DNA from: Pseudomonas allokribbensis
GTDB taxonomy: Bacteria > Pseudomonadota > Gammaproteobacteria > Pseudomonadales > Pseudomonadaceae
Assembly (NCBI RefSeq): GCF_014863605.1
Contig: NZ_CP062252.1
Location: 6,363,501-6,427,500 of the forward strand
DNA length: 64,000 bases
Direction: 5' to 3'
In this document: piece after piece, positions 51,091-60,284 of the stretch
Layout of the letters: each line of letters begins with the position of its first letter
How positions within the stretch are numbered: the first letter of the stretch is position 1
Program-made: the position numbers and the translations under genes
Notes under the pieces: generated by a model
What the model was told of the DNA's origin: nothing
What the model saw: the letters and a program-made list of their open reading frames with translations, nothing else
Database searches by the model: none

Positions 51091-51506
51091 TGCTTGTCAC
51101 ACGCCGGAATATTCCAGCCTTCGTAACCCGTCGCTGTCGGGTAGATCGCATGACCGTATACCCACTGCGAGCGTTCATCGGTGGTGAACTCGTTTTGCCA
51201 GAGCAACCATTCGGACGATTTCAGCAGCGTGCCGTCTTTTGCGTAAACCCGGAAAAAGGCTTCGCTGGCAAACAGCTTGAAAATCATTCCCGGTATGCCG
51301 AGGGCCGAATACTGCGGAATGTAGGAGCGGATGAAGCACGTACCCGCGTCGTTCCAGTCGGTTGAGTACTCGTGAGCCAGCCGTGCCGCCGTCGTTTTCA
51401 CGTAACAGGCAGCTGAAACCAGGGCAGCAGCCGTCAGGGCGAGAAATAGCAGCGCGCTACGCCCCCACTTCGCCAACGTACCCGGATTCACGGCGTTCCC
51501 TCGCAT
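51087..51506 (-). CDS. Exported/anchored protein, paralogue of the 50309 product
   Basis: A 139-residue protein with an N-terminal signal anchor (ALLFLALTAAALVSAACYV). It starts only 4 bases after the tssE stop, so it is part of the T6SS transcript. The domain RLAHEYSTDWNDAGTCFIRSYIPQYSALGIPGMIFKLFASEAFFRVYAKDGTLLKSSEWLLW is clearly homologous to the 50309 product. First of the seven inserted genes. Function unknown. Confidence 0.7.
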   Translation of the reverse strand: MRGNAVNPGTLAKWGRSALLFLALTAAALVSAACYVKTTAARLAHEYSTDWNDAGTCFIRSYIPQYSALGIPGMIFKLFASEAFFRVYAKDGTLLKSSEWLLWQNEFTTDERSQWVYGHAIYPTATGYEGWNIPACDKQ

Positions 51507-51510
51507 GGTC

Positions 51511-51918
51511 CTAATTCACCTTCACTTGACCGCTGCCATCCAGGCGCGCGGCGAAACTGACCTGACGCTTGAAACCCTCGACTTCCAGCAGGCCTTCGAT
51601 GCTGAAGGCCAGGCGAAGCTGATCGTGGTCACGCGGCAGGGAAATGACACGCACGTTGCTCAGGCGCGGCTCGTAGGCTTCGATGAAGCTTTCGATGGCC
51701 AGGCGGGCCTGACTCAGGGAGTCGTGCAGGCTCAGGCGCATGTCATTGAGATCGGGCAACCCGTAGTCGGACAGCGTTTGCACGCTGCCGGCCCGGGTGC
51801 TGAGCATTTTGGCCAGATGGGCAGCCACCGACGCCATGGCAGAAGCCTCGAGGCTCCTGCCCTTGCGTAGTTCCGCGTCGCCGTTGAGGCGTTCGAAAAG
51901 GCTGCCGTATCCGTCCAT
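51511..51918 (-). CDS. tssE: T6SS baseplate protein TssE (gp25-like)
   Basis: A 135-residue gp25-family protein. The core LLSTRAGSVQTLSDYGLPDLNDMRLSLHDS (about 39-68) includes the conserved R-x-G-x-V-x-x-x-x-x-Y-G-L-P-D, followed by I-x-x-Y-E-P-R-L-x-x-V-x-V. It is 9 bases after tssC. In reference HSI-II clusters tssF follows directly; here seven other genes intervene. Confidence 0.95.
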   Translation of the reverse strand: MDGYGSLFERLNGDAELRKGRSLEASAMASVAAHLAKMLSTRAGSVQTLSDYGLPDLNDMRLSLHDSLSQARLAIESFIEAYEPRLSNVRVISLPRDHDQLRLAFSIEGLLEVEGFKRQVSFAARLDGSGQVKVN

Positions 51919-51927
51919 GAGTCGCTC

Positions 51928-53403
51928 TTACTCTTTGTCCAGCTTGCCAACCAGCGACAGGGTGAAATCGGCACCCATGTACTTGAAGTGCGGGCGCACG
52001 TTCAGGCTGACGCGGTACCAGCCCGGCTCGCCTTCAACGTCGCTGACGATCACTTGCGCAGCGCGCAGCGGACGACGGCCACGCACTTCGGCGCTCGGGT
52101 TTTCCTGGTCGGCCACGTACTGGCGGATCCACTTGTTCAGTTCCAGCTCGAGGTCGGTACGCTCTTTCCACGAACCGAGTTGCTCGCGCTGCAGCACTTT
52201 CAGGTAGTGAGCCAGGCGGTTGACGATCATCATGTACGGCAGTTGGGTGCCGAGCTTGTAGTTCAGCTCTGCAGCCTTGCCTTCTGCGCTGATGCCGAAG
52301 AACTTCGGCTTCTGCACCGAGCTTGCGGAGAAGAACGCCGCGTTGTCGGAGCCTTTACGCATGGTCAGGGAGATGAAGCCTTCCTCGGCCAGTTCGTATT
52401 CACGACGGTCGGAAACCAGAACCTCGGTAGGAATCTTGGTTTCGATTTCGCCCATGCTTTCGAAGTGGTGCAGAGGCAGGTCTTCAACCGCGCCGCCGCT
52501 CTGTGGGCCGATGATGTTCGGGCACCAGCGGAACTTGGCGAAGCTGTCGGTCAGCTTGGTGCCGAACGCGTAAGCGGTGTTGCCCCACAGGTAGTGCTCG
52601 TGACTGTTGGCAACGTTTTCCTTGTACACGAACGATTTGACCGGGTTTTCTTCCGGGTCGTACGGGTTACGCAGCAGGAAACGCGGAACGGTCAGGCCAA
52701 CGTAGCGGGAGTCTTCCGAGGTGCGGAAGCTCTGCCATTTGGTGAATTGCGGGCCTTCGAAGTGATCTTTCAGATCTTTCAGGTCCGGCAGGCCGGTGAA
52801 GCTTTCCAGGCCGAAGAATTTCGGGCCGGCAGCGGCGATGAACGGCGCGTGGGACATGCAGGATACGCTGGCCACGTACTGCATCAGTTTCACGTCCGGC
52901 GAGCTTGGGGACAGGTAGTAGTTGGCGATGATCGCGCCAACCGGCTGACCACCGAACTGGCCGTATTCAGCGGTGTAGATGTGCTTGTACAGGCCCGACT
53001 GCATCACTTCCGGCGAATCTTCGAAGTCGTCCAGCAGGTCGTCCTTGGAGACGTTGAGGATTTCGATCTTGATGTTTTCGCGGAAGTTGGTGCGGTCGAC
53101 CAGCAGTTGCAGGCCACGCCACGACGATTCCAGCGACTGGAAGTCCGGGTGGTGCAGGATTTCGTCCATCTGACGGCTGAGCTTGGCATCGATCTCGGCG
53201 ATCATGCGGTCAACCATGGCTTTCTTGACCGGCTCACCGTTGTTCTGCGGCTTGAGCAGCTCTTCGATGAACGCCGACACACCGCGCTTGGCGATGTCGT
53301 AGGCTTCGTCGTCCGGCGTCAGGCGGGTTTCGGCGATGATGCTGTCGAGGATGCTGTATTCGCCGTTTTCAGCGGCGTTCTGTTGTGCTGCGCTAGTGCT
53401 CAT
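51928..53403 (-). CDS. tssC: T6SS contractile sheath large subunit TssC
   Basis: A 491-residue sheath protein. Conserved blocks are EIDAKLSRQMDEILHHPDFQSLESSWRGLQLLVDRTNFRENIKIEILNV (about 69-117), YGQFGGQPVGAIIANYYLSP, SRYVGLTVPRFLLRNPYDPEENPVKSFVYKE and YLWGNTAYAFG, and the C-terminal GWYRVSLNVRPHFKYMGADFTLSLVGKLD. It polymerises with TssB. 28 bases after tssB. Confidence 0.97.
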   Translation of the reverse strand: MSTSAAQQNAAENGEYSILDSIIAETRLTPDDEAYDIAKRGVSAFIEELLKPQNNGEPVKKAMVDRMIAEIDAKLSRQMDEILHHPDFQSLESSWRGLQLLVDRTNFRENIKIEILNVSKDDLLDDFEDSPEVMQSGLYKHIYTAEYGQFGGQPVGAIIANYYLSPSSPDVKLMQYVASVSCMSHAPFIAAAGPKFFGLESFTGLPDLKDLKDHFEGPQFTKWQSFRTSEDSRYVGLTVPRFLLRNPYDPEENPVKSFVYKENVANSHEHYLWGNTAYAFGTKLTDSFAKFRWCPNIIGPQSGGAVEDLPLHHFESMGEIETKIPTEVLVSDRREYELAEEGFISLTMRKGSDNAAFFSASSVQKPKFFGISAEGKAAELNYKLGTQLPYMMIVNRLAHYLKVLQREQLGSWKERTDLELELNKWIRQYVADQENPSAEVRGRRPLRAAQVIVSDVEGEPGWYRVSLNVRPHFKYMGADFTLSLVGKLDKE

Positions 53404-53431
53404 TGTGTTGGCTTCCTTGGCTGCTGGAGTC

Positions 53432-53935
53432 TCAGGCGTCCGGGGCTGCGGCGTTCAGGCCCAGCTCACCGAGTACGCGACCGCGGGATTCATCGTCGGC
53501 GAGCACGCCTTCGATGGCTTTACGGAACGCAGGTGCGTTACCCAGCGGGCCTTTGAGGGCCACCAGCGCGTCGCGCAGTTCCATCAGCTTTTTCAGCTCA
53601 GGCACTTGCTCGACCAGGCTGGCCGGGTTGAAGTCCTTCATCGAATTGACGCGCAGTTGCACGGCCAGTTCGTCGGCTTCGCCATCTTCCTGCAGACGGT
53701 TCGGTACGCTCAGTGTCAGCTGCAGCTCTTGCTTGGCCAGCACTTCGTCGAAGGTCATCTTGTCGATGCTGATCGGCTTGCGATCCTCGATCTTGCGATC
53801 GTCCTTGCGGTGGGTGTAGTCACCGATTGCCAGCAGCTTCAGCGGCAGTTCAATCTCTTCCTGAGCACCGCCGGTGGCGGGTTTGAAGGTGACGTTGATG
53901 CGTTCCTTGGGGGCTACCGAGCCTTCTTTGGCCAT
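53432..53935 (-). CDS. tssB: T6SS contractile sheath small subunit TssB
   Basis: A 167-residue sheath protein. The family start is APKERINVTFKP, then EIELPLKLLAIGDYTHRKDDRKIEDRKPISIDK and NFNEVL-type TFDEVLAKQELQLTL, and a C-terminal helix ending GELGLNAAAPDA. ATG 53935 has AAGGAG upstream; residues ahead of it in the same frame are not family-like. It lies 32 bases after tssA. Confidence 0.96.
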   Translation of the reverse strand: MAKEGSVAPKERINVTFKPATGGAQEEIELPLKLLAIGDYTHRKDDRKIEDRKPISIDKMTFDEVLAKQELQLTLSVPNRLQEDGEADELAVQLRVNSMKDFNPASLVEQVPELKKLMELRDALVALKGPLGNAPAFRKAIEGVLADDESRGRVLGELGLNAAAPDA

Positions 53936-53967
53936 GGCTTTTCTCCTTGCGGTTGTGGCCCTGGGGC

Positions 53968-55530
53968 CTATTCGAGTACCACTTCGAGATCGAGGTGGCA
54001 CAGCCTGCGATAAATCTCTTCCTTGCGTTCACGTACGGCATGGTTCTGCGGTAACAACTCGCAGCAACTGTGCAGCAGGTGCAGCACTTCCAATGCAAGA
54101 TCGGGCTCCCAGGCGTGCAGGCCTGAGTCCTGTAATGTCTGATCGAGGGTTTCGAGCTGGTTCTTGGCGAGTTCGTATTTCTTGGCCAGGAAGCACAGCC
54201 GCGCGAGGGCGAACTGCCAGAAGAAGCGTTCGCGGCCGCCGTGAGCCGATTGCAAACCCTGCTTGAGGATCTGCACGGCAGGCTTGAGGCCTTCCTTGCG
54301 CAGGATCGGCTGGACTTCTTCCAGCGCCTTTTCCCAGGCCGGCTGAGTCTGGACGTCATCGGACTCGACCTTGCGCGGCGCGCTGGCGCTTTGCAGGTGC
54401 GGCATGACGTTGCCGGCGATCCACGCCCGGGTGGACGGATCGGCGAACGGCGCGCCGTCATGGAATCGCAACTCGATGATGCCGGGCAGGCGCTGAACCA
54501 AAAGCGCGAAGTGGATTTCCACTTCGCGCATGGCGAGCTCGGCGTTGAGGTTCTGGAGGCATTCCCAGACCATTCGTTGGCCATCGAACCAGAACGGCGC
54601 CTTCGCCAGGCTCGCCTCCAGTTCCACCAGCAGGTCGGCGTATTTGCCCTGGTCGAAACGGTCCTGGTACTGCTTGAGCTTGTCGACCGGCAACCCGCGC
54701 AGCATGGTGATCTGCTCGGCGTTGCGCTCGGGCACCGCGTCGATCGTCATCCACAGCAAGGTGCGGTTGAGGCGCAGGGCGCGCAGGTCGGTGGCTTTCT
54801 GCTTGAGCCACCAGGCGCACAACGGGCGGGCGCTTTCCTGCTGGGCGCGCAGGGCCTTGTGGGCTTCTTTCTCGTTATCGATCGGCGCGCCGGGCGCCAG
54901 CAACTGGCTGGCGGCCTGTTTGACCTGCGCCACCGCCGCGCCCACAACACCGGGGGCCGGCTGGTTGTCGGCGGCGCGCTGGATCATGGTTTTCAGGCGG
55001 CGGGAGAGCGGCAGCAGCAGCGGCGCATCATCGCCCAGATGTTCGGTACAGGCCGCGTCGAGACCGGACAGATGCTCGGACAACTGCCGGAACATCGGCA
55101 ACTGTTCCTTGATCGCGATGTTCTCGGTGATCACCTGCTCCAGACGCGGCACCAGCCAGCCGATGGCAGCGGCCCGGGTACGGGGTTTGAGCGGATGGAC
55201 CTCGGCCCAGTTGTTTTCCGACAAGTGGTGCAGCAAACCGAGGCCGGCGAGCAGCCCGGGGAAGGATTCACGCTGGTACAACGACCAGGCGAGCCAGGCC
55301 CCAACACGCAAATCCTTGGATTGGGTACGCAGCAGGTTTTCGCTGTTTTCGCGGATTTTCAGCCAGTCGATCTGCCCGCTTTCGTGCATCGACGAGGCTT
55401 TGGCCAGCTCGCTTTCCAGGGCCTCGAATTCGCTCGAAAAACGAACGTCTTCGCCCGCGAAATTCTCTTTGGAAACAGAGACTTTAGCGAGTTCGAGGTA
55501 ATGGGCGGAAAGTTTGCTTGAGTAGGACAT
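53968..55530 (-). CDS. tssA: T6SS assembly-cap protein TssA
   Basis: A 520-residue TssA with an N-terminal ImpA-related domain (LRVGAWLAWSLYQRESFPGLLAGLGLLHHLSENNWAEVHPLKPRTRAAAIGWL, about 75-127) and a helical C-terminal region (about 380-520) ending LCHLDLEVVLE. It primes and caps the growing sheath. First gene of the cluster; AAAGGCC precedes the ATG. Faces vgrG across a long AT-rich intergenic region. Confidence 0.94.
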   Translation of the reverse strand: MSYSSKLSAHYLELAKVSVSKENFAGEDVRFSSEFEALESELAKASSMHESGQIDWLKIRENSENLLRTQSKDLRVGAWLAWSLYQRESFPGLLAGLGLLHHLSENNWAEVHPLKPRTRAAAIGWLVPRLEQVITENIAIKEQLPMFRQLSEHLSGLDAACTEHLGDDAPLLLPLSRRLKTMIQRAADNQPAPGVVGAAVAQVKQAASQLLAPGAPIDNEKEAHKALRAQQESARPLCAWWLKQKATDLRALRLNRTLLWMTIDAVPERNAEQITMLRGLPVDKLKQYQDRFDQGKYADLLVELEASLAKAPFWFDGQRMVWECLQNLNAELAMREVEIHFALLVQRLPGIIELRFHDGAPFADPSTRAWIAGNVMPHLQSASAPRKVESDDVQTQPAWEKALEEVQPILRKEGLKPAVQILKQGLQSAHGGRERFFWQFALARLCFLAKKYELAKNQLETLDQTLQDSGLHAWEPDLALEVLHLLHSCCELLPQNHAVRERKEEIYRRLCHLDLEVVLE

Positions 55531-56247
55531 CCATGGCCTTTATTTGGATTACGGTCGTGCGCCTATTGGAGTTGCTGCGGCGCGGGGACAGTATCGAAGA
55601 GCAGTGAGAAGACTCATCCAATTGAGTGTGTGCTCTTTCAAGTGCGCGCATCGTAATCACAATGATGGCCACTAGCAAGCATCCGATTAAACAACAAGAC
55701 GAACTGTTCATTGGGGTGTGTAGGAGATCGCCCTATATGTGACAGGGGTTTCCCCGATATCGGTTTATATTTCACATTTTCGGCCTCAAACCCCGTAAGC
55801 ATTGATCTAGAGCGCCCAGCGAAAGCCAGCAACAGTGATGGCACGCCCGTTCCATAAATACAGATGAAAGCATGACAAAACCGGAAAAAATTTGAAGTAG
55901 GACGCTTCCGAAAATACACCCTCATCTATTAACAAATGAATGGCGACAACTGCGGACAATAAAAGTGCCATCAAATTGATGGCAATTCATATGTTGAATA
56001 TTGTTGGAATACCTGTACAGACAGGATTATCGCGCGGGTTCTTTATCGCCTTGAATCACTTTCCCACAGGCATTTCCCACAACCCTGAGGTTGTTTTACA
56101 ACACGGAATACTCCGACTTAAACCAGGGACTCTTCTTACATAAATTTGTTTCATGCCTTGTTAGCGTGCCGGGCAATGTTCGCGTGCGCAGACCAGGGAG
56201 GGTTTTGACATCACGCCAAATTTCCCTCTCTGCTTAAGGACAAGCGT
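55531..56247. other. 717-bp AT-rich divergent intergenic region (tssA / vgrG-lipase)
   Basis: No supported gene. It must hold the promoters of the T6SS operon (minus) and of the VgrG-lipase operon (plus). The centre (about 55.7-56.1 kb) is clearly richer in A and T than the flanks. A sigma-54-like TGGCAC element occurs on the minus strand near 55954-55970, but its -12 part reads TTGT, not TTGC. Short ORFs (for example 55638-55925 minus) show no family features or ribosome-binding site. Confidence 0.6.
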
Positions 56248-59200
56248 ATGTCTGGAGCTGTCAGTTCTGCGCGCTTTACGCTGCAGATCCCCGCCGTTCG
56301 CAACGACTTCAAGGTACTGGCTTTCGAAGGCTCCGAGGCCGTCAGCACGCTTTATGCCATCAAGGTTGAACTCGTCAGCGAGGTCCCTGACTTCGACGTG
56401 GAAAGTTTGCTGGGTCAGCCGGCGTTCCTTCGATTCGGGCTGGACGGCGAAGGTATTCATGGGCGCATCGAGAATGTGCAGGCCGGTGAGTCGGAAAAGC
56501 GACTGTCGCACTATGGCCTGACACTGGTTCCAGAGCTTCACTATTTGCAGTTCATTCACGACCAACGGATTTTCCAGAACCAGACTGTCCCGCAGATCAT
56601 CACGCAAGTGCTCAAACGGCACGGCATCCTTGCCGATGCGTTCAGGTTCCATGTCCAGACCTTGCCACCACGTGCGTATTGCACCCAGTACGGTGAAACC
56701 GATTTCGAGTTCATCCAGCGGTTGTGCGCCGAAGAAGGTATTGCGTGGCATCACCAACACTCGGCCGAGGGGCACCTGCTGGTGTTCACCGATGACACGG
56801 TGTTCCTGCCAACTCTGCGTGCGACTCCCTATCGGCAGGATTGTGGGATGGTGCCCGAGCACCCGGTGGTCAGCCGGTTTACGCTGCACGCCCGAACACG
56901 CACCAGTCATGTCACACGCCGCGATTACGACCTGAAACGCCCGCATCTCTTGCTGGAAAGCCGCTTCAGCGCCGGGTTCACGCCGCGACTTGAAGACTAT
57001 CGCTACCCATTAGCGATGGAGAACGAAAAACGCGGCAAACAACTTGCCCGTCAGGCCCTGGAGCGCCATCGCGCCGACTATGAAACGGCCGAGGGCCAGA
57101 GCAACCAGCCGACCCTGCGCTGTGGTTACCTGTTCGAGCTGACCGAACACACCCGCAAGCAATGCAACGGCCTTTGGCAGTTGCTTGAAGTCACCCACAC
57201 CGGGCGACAACCTCAAGTGCTGGAGGAATCGGCCACCAACCAACTCAAGCCCACCGACGGTTTCACACAGGGATACCGCAACAGCTTCCGCGCCATTCCT
57301 GCCGATGTGGTTTTCCGCCCGCCTCTGCCTGCGCACCGGCCACCGCTGGTGAGCCAGACCGCTCGGGTGACGGGACCAAAAGGTGAAGAGATCTACTGCG
57401 ATGAATTCGGTCGCGTGAAGATCGAATTCCCCTGGGACCGGGCCGCGTTGAACAACGAACGCAGCAGTTGCTGGGTACGGGTGTCGTCGAGCTGGGCCGG
57501 AAACGGCTTCGGTGCCGTCACCCTCCCCCGCATTGGGATGGAAGTGGTGGTGACCTTTCTGGAGGGCGACCCCGACCATCCGCTGATCACCGGCTGCGTG
57601 ATCAACAAGCTCACGCCTGCGCCTTACAAACTGCCCGAGCACAAGACCCGAACCGTTTTGCGCAGCCACAGCTCGCCCGACTCCGGCGGTTACAGCGAAC
57701 TGACGATTGAAGATCGTGCCGGGCGGGAGCTGATTTATCTGCGTGCCCAGCGCGATATGGAGCGGCAGATTCTCCATGACAGTCGGCTGGAAGTCGGGCG
57801 TGATCGATGGGAAAGCATCCAGGGCAGCAGCCAGACATCTGCCGGAAAGGTCATTGCCGTCGAGGCGGGACAGCAAGTGCAGATCAAGGCCGGAGCCACT
57901 GTGGTGCTGGATGCGGGCGCCAGTATCACGCTGAACGCGGGCGGTCATCACATCGTGATCAATGAGGGCGGGATATTCAGCAGCACCGAGATTGTGACGG
58001 GGGGAAAGTTATCCGCAGGTGAAGCAGCTGAACTTCCAGCGGCCGAAATGGCGGCGGCCCTGGCCGCTGGACAGGCGGCTGCCTCTACTCAAGCTCCGGA
58101 GAACGGCGAACTCGAAGAAGAGGAAGAAGAAGTCGAGTTGGAGGATGAAAAGCCTGCCGGGATTACGTTGCGGATCGGCGTGTTTTTCGATGGGACGGGG
58201 AACAATCTGTTCAACAGCGAACAGGTGAAAGGTTGCTATGCGCGGGATGTGAATCTTGAAGAGGAAGCCGAGGACATTCAACAGTTCTGCCAGATGCATG
58301 GGTATGACGGGCAGGGCAATGTGCCGGATAACAGTTATGGGAATGACGCCAGCAATGTGGCGAAGTTATACGAATTGTATATCGATGACCGAAACCGGCA
58401 ATTAGCTGAAGAGGAAACTATCGGTTATATCCCCATTTACCTTGATGGCATCGGTACGAGAGGGCGCAAGGGCGACTCGTTTTTTTCGCAACTGACAGGC
58501 ACAGGTGCGCAAGGTGTACTGGCGAGAGTCAAACAAAGTCCAGCAAGCATCCTCGAAGGAGTTCGTCTGTTTGAGTTGGCAAACCCCAACCGGAAGGTTG
58601 ATTCAGTTCAGTTCGATATCTTCGGCTTCAGCCGTGGCGCCGCTGCTGCGAGGCACTTCGCCAATGAAGTGTTGAAAGGTGAGCAAAGCCCGCTGGCGCA
58701 GCTACTGCCAGCGGAATCGTCATTGTTCCTTGAGGACTTCTCCTGGCGGGTCAACATTGATGTCAGCATCAACTTCATCGGAATCTTCGACACGGCTGCC
58801 GCCATAGGAAGCATGGCCGACGGCGATTTCAGTGTCCATGATGCCAACAACCCCGGCGTCAGTCTGTATCTGGCGCCCGACCTCGCGAAGAAAATCGTGC
58901 ACCTGGTTGCCCAGGACGAGCGTCGCCACAACTTTTCGCTCAACAGTGCCGGCAACGCCGATATTGTGCTGCCAGGCGTCCACTCTGACCTGGGAGGCGG
59001 GTATCTGCCGAATCTTGTTGAACGGGTTCTGCTTAGCAAGCCGCGCTGCAGCCGCGATGTGGACTTTAATACCCCTTCGTCGTCGACCAACGCTTATCGG
59101 TTGGCTGAACAAGAACTCTACCGACGCCAAGACCAATTGAAACTCTATGGGCTGCCCCTTCAAGTAAAGAGTTGGGTGGTGGAAACGGTCAGTAACGTCA

Positions 59201-59589
59201 AGGGCGACAGGCGGAAATCGAAGAATGTGTATGCAGCGGTCTACAGCGAACGGATCGTGCGCAATGATCTGTCCCTGATTTACCTGCGCGTCATGCGGGA
59301 GTTAGCAACCAGGAATGGGGTCGCGTTCGATACGATTGATGAAGAAGATCAGAAATATCCATTACCGGAAGAACTCAGAGGTATCGCCAAAAAAATAATG
59401 ACTTATGCGCTGGGTGAAACACGCAGTATCGGTCTGAGCCTGAATGAGCAAGAGATACTCTCTCAACGCTACATTCATCTGTCGTCAAACTGGAATGCTG
59501 CGAAGGGATTCAACGAAACTGAGTTGAACATCCTGTTTATCAATCGCCCCGCCGATAAGTATGTTCGCATGGTGCACCCCAATGCGTGA
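56248..59589 (+). CDS. Evolved VgrG with C-terminal DUF2235 (Tle1-like) lipase
   Basis: An 1113-residue fusion. Residues 1 to about 600 are VgrG: ARFTLQIPAVRNDFKVLAFEG, TGPKGEEIYCDEFGRVKIEFPWDR, SWAGNGFGAVTLPRIGMEVVVTFLEGDPDHPLITG, and a short beta-helix (VVLDAGASITLNAGGHHIVINEGG). A very acidic linker (about 614-637) leads to a DUF2235 domain from about 640: RIGVFFDGTGNN, nucleophile elbow FGFSRGAAAAR (Ser795), IFDTAAAIG, and GVHSDLGGGY (His912, Asp914). Expected activity is a phospholipase delivered on the spike tip. AAGGACAAGCGT precedes the ATG. Followed by immunity-type genes. Confidence 0.92.
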   Translation: MSGAVSSARFTLQIPAVRNDFKVLAFEGSEAVSTLYAIKVELVSEVPDFDVESLLGQPAFLRFGLDGEGIHGRIENVQAGESEKRLSHYGLTLVPELHYLQFIHDQRIFQNQTVPQIITQVLKRHGILADAFRFHVQTLPPRAYCTQYGETDFEFIQRLCAEEGIAWHHQHSAEGHLLVFTDDTVFLPTLRATPYRQDCGMVPEHPVVSRFTLHARTRTSHVTRRDYDLKRPHLLLESRFSAGFTPRLEDYRYPLAMENEKRGKQLARQALERHRADYETAEGQSNQPTLRCGYLFELTEHTRKQCNGLWQLLEVTHTGRQPQVLEESATNQLKPTDGFTQGYRNSFRAIPADVVFRPPLPAHRPPLVSQTARVTGPKGEEIYCDEFGRVKIEFPWDRAALNNERSSCWVRVSSSWAGNGFGAVTLPRIGMEVVVTFLEGDPDHPLITGCVINKLTPAPYKLPEHKTRTVLRSHSSPDSGGYSELTIEDRAGRELIYLRAQRDMERQILHDSRLEVGRDRWESIQGSSQTSAGKVIAVEAGQQVQIKAGATVVLDAGASITLNAGGHHIVINEGGIFSSTEIVTGGKLSAGEAAELPAAEMAAALAAGQAAASTQAPENGELEEEEEEVELEDEKPAGITLRIGVFFDGTGNNLFNSEQVKGCYARDVNLEEEAEDIQQFCQMHGYDGQGNVPDNSYGNDASNVAKLYELYIDDRNRQLAEEETIGYIPIYLDGIGTRGRKGDSFFSQLTGTGAQGVLARVKQSPASILEGVRLFELANPNRKVDSVQFDIFGFSRGAAAARHFANEVLKGEQSPLAQLLPAESSLFLEDFSWRVNIDVSINFIGIFDTAAAIGSMADGDFSVHDANNPGVSLYLAPDLAKKIVHLVAQDERRHNFSLNSAGNADIVLPGVHSDLGGGYLPNLVERVLLSKPRCSRDVDFNTPSSSTNAYRLAEQELYRRQDQLKLYGLPLQVKSWVVETVSNVKGDRRKSKNVYAAVYSERIVRNDLSLIYLRVMRELATRNGVAFDTIDEEDQKYPLPEELRGIAKKIMTYALGETRSIGLSLNEQEILSQRYIHLSSNWNAAKGFNETELNILFINRPADKYVRMVHPNA

Positions 59590-59599
59590 GAACTCGTGC

Positions 59600-60271
59600 A
59601 TGCTCAAAATTGGCTTTGCGCTGACATTTGCTGTGTTGCTGGGTGGCTGTGCATTCGGCGACAGAAGATCACTGCCTTACGAAGACTGGAACCTCAGGTT
59701 TTTTGCACCCGACTACATGCAGGTCTGGATCGAAACCGCAGACGTCGTGGACGTCAATAAGCGAATTTTTCGAGGTGCAGCCAGGGGAGTTCCAGCCATC
59801 GCTTATCCTCGACCACTCAATCAAGGTGTACCCGCCATTTTTCGGGGACAACCGAGAGGATGGCCGGAACATCCTGTAGGCAAAGGTCGATATATCAGGG
59901 AGGCCGCACTACCGCGACTGGTCTACGTGCGCTGGCAGTCCATGGCTGAGCCACAAACCTACGAAGCCTACATAGAAATCCCGGATTTGGCTCGCCGAAC
60001 CATGCTCAAGAGTGAGCAAACGTTCTGTCGGGCAGACGGCAAATGGATCACGGATTACCGAAATATGGTGATCATTGGCCTCGCCCCCGGCGGCATCGCC
60101 AAGGTCTGGCTGGGCGGCCAATGTCTTTTGTCGACCGAAGTCATGCGGGTCCAGGGCACGATCAATCCCAAAGGCCCCTACGATGGCAGGTCCAACGGAA
60201 GGCATCGACCGCTCGCTGAAGAGTCCAAGGCTTACATCGAACAATTCGGCATCCCCTTTGAAAGCTGGTAA
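59600..60271 (+). CDS. DUF2931-family lipoprotein, probable Tle1-type immunity protein
   Basis: A 223-residue lipoprotein. MLKIGFALTFAVLLGGCAFG has an LGGC lipobox (Cys17). The mature part fits DUF2931: LPYEDWNLRFFAPDYMQVWIETADVVDV, RIFRGAARGVPAIAYP, VYVRWQSMAEPQTYEAYIEIPDLAR, and WLGGQCL. DUF2931 lipoproteins are often encoded directly after Tle1-type lipase effectors and protect the producer in the periplasm. ATG 59600 lies 10 bases after the VgrG-lipase stop; an upstream in-frame ATG at 59582 overlaps that stop. Confidence 0.83.
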   Translation: MLKIGFALTFAVLLGGCAFGDRRSLPYEDWNLRFFAPDYMQVWIETADVVDVNKRIFRGAARGVPAIAYPRPLNQGVPAIFRGQPRGWPEHPVGKGRYIREAALPRLVYVRWQSMAEPQTYEAYIEIPDLARRTMLKSEQTFCRADGKWITDYRNMVIIGLAPGGIAKVWLGGQCLLSTEVMRVQGTINPKGPYDGRSNGRHRPLAEESKAYIEQFGIPFESW

Positions 60272-60284
60272 GGAGAGTGATTAC

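Noticed and set aside
55638..55925. 95-codon minus-strand ORF upstream of tssA
   Set aside because: No ribosome-binding site, no family features, and composition like non-coding AT-rich DNA.
55954..55970. Minus-strand TGGCAC-N5-TTGTC as a sigma-54 promoter for tssA
   Set aside because: The -24 half is perfect, but the -12 GC is replaced by GT, and the site is over 400 bases from tssA.
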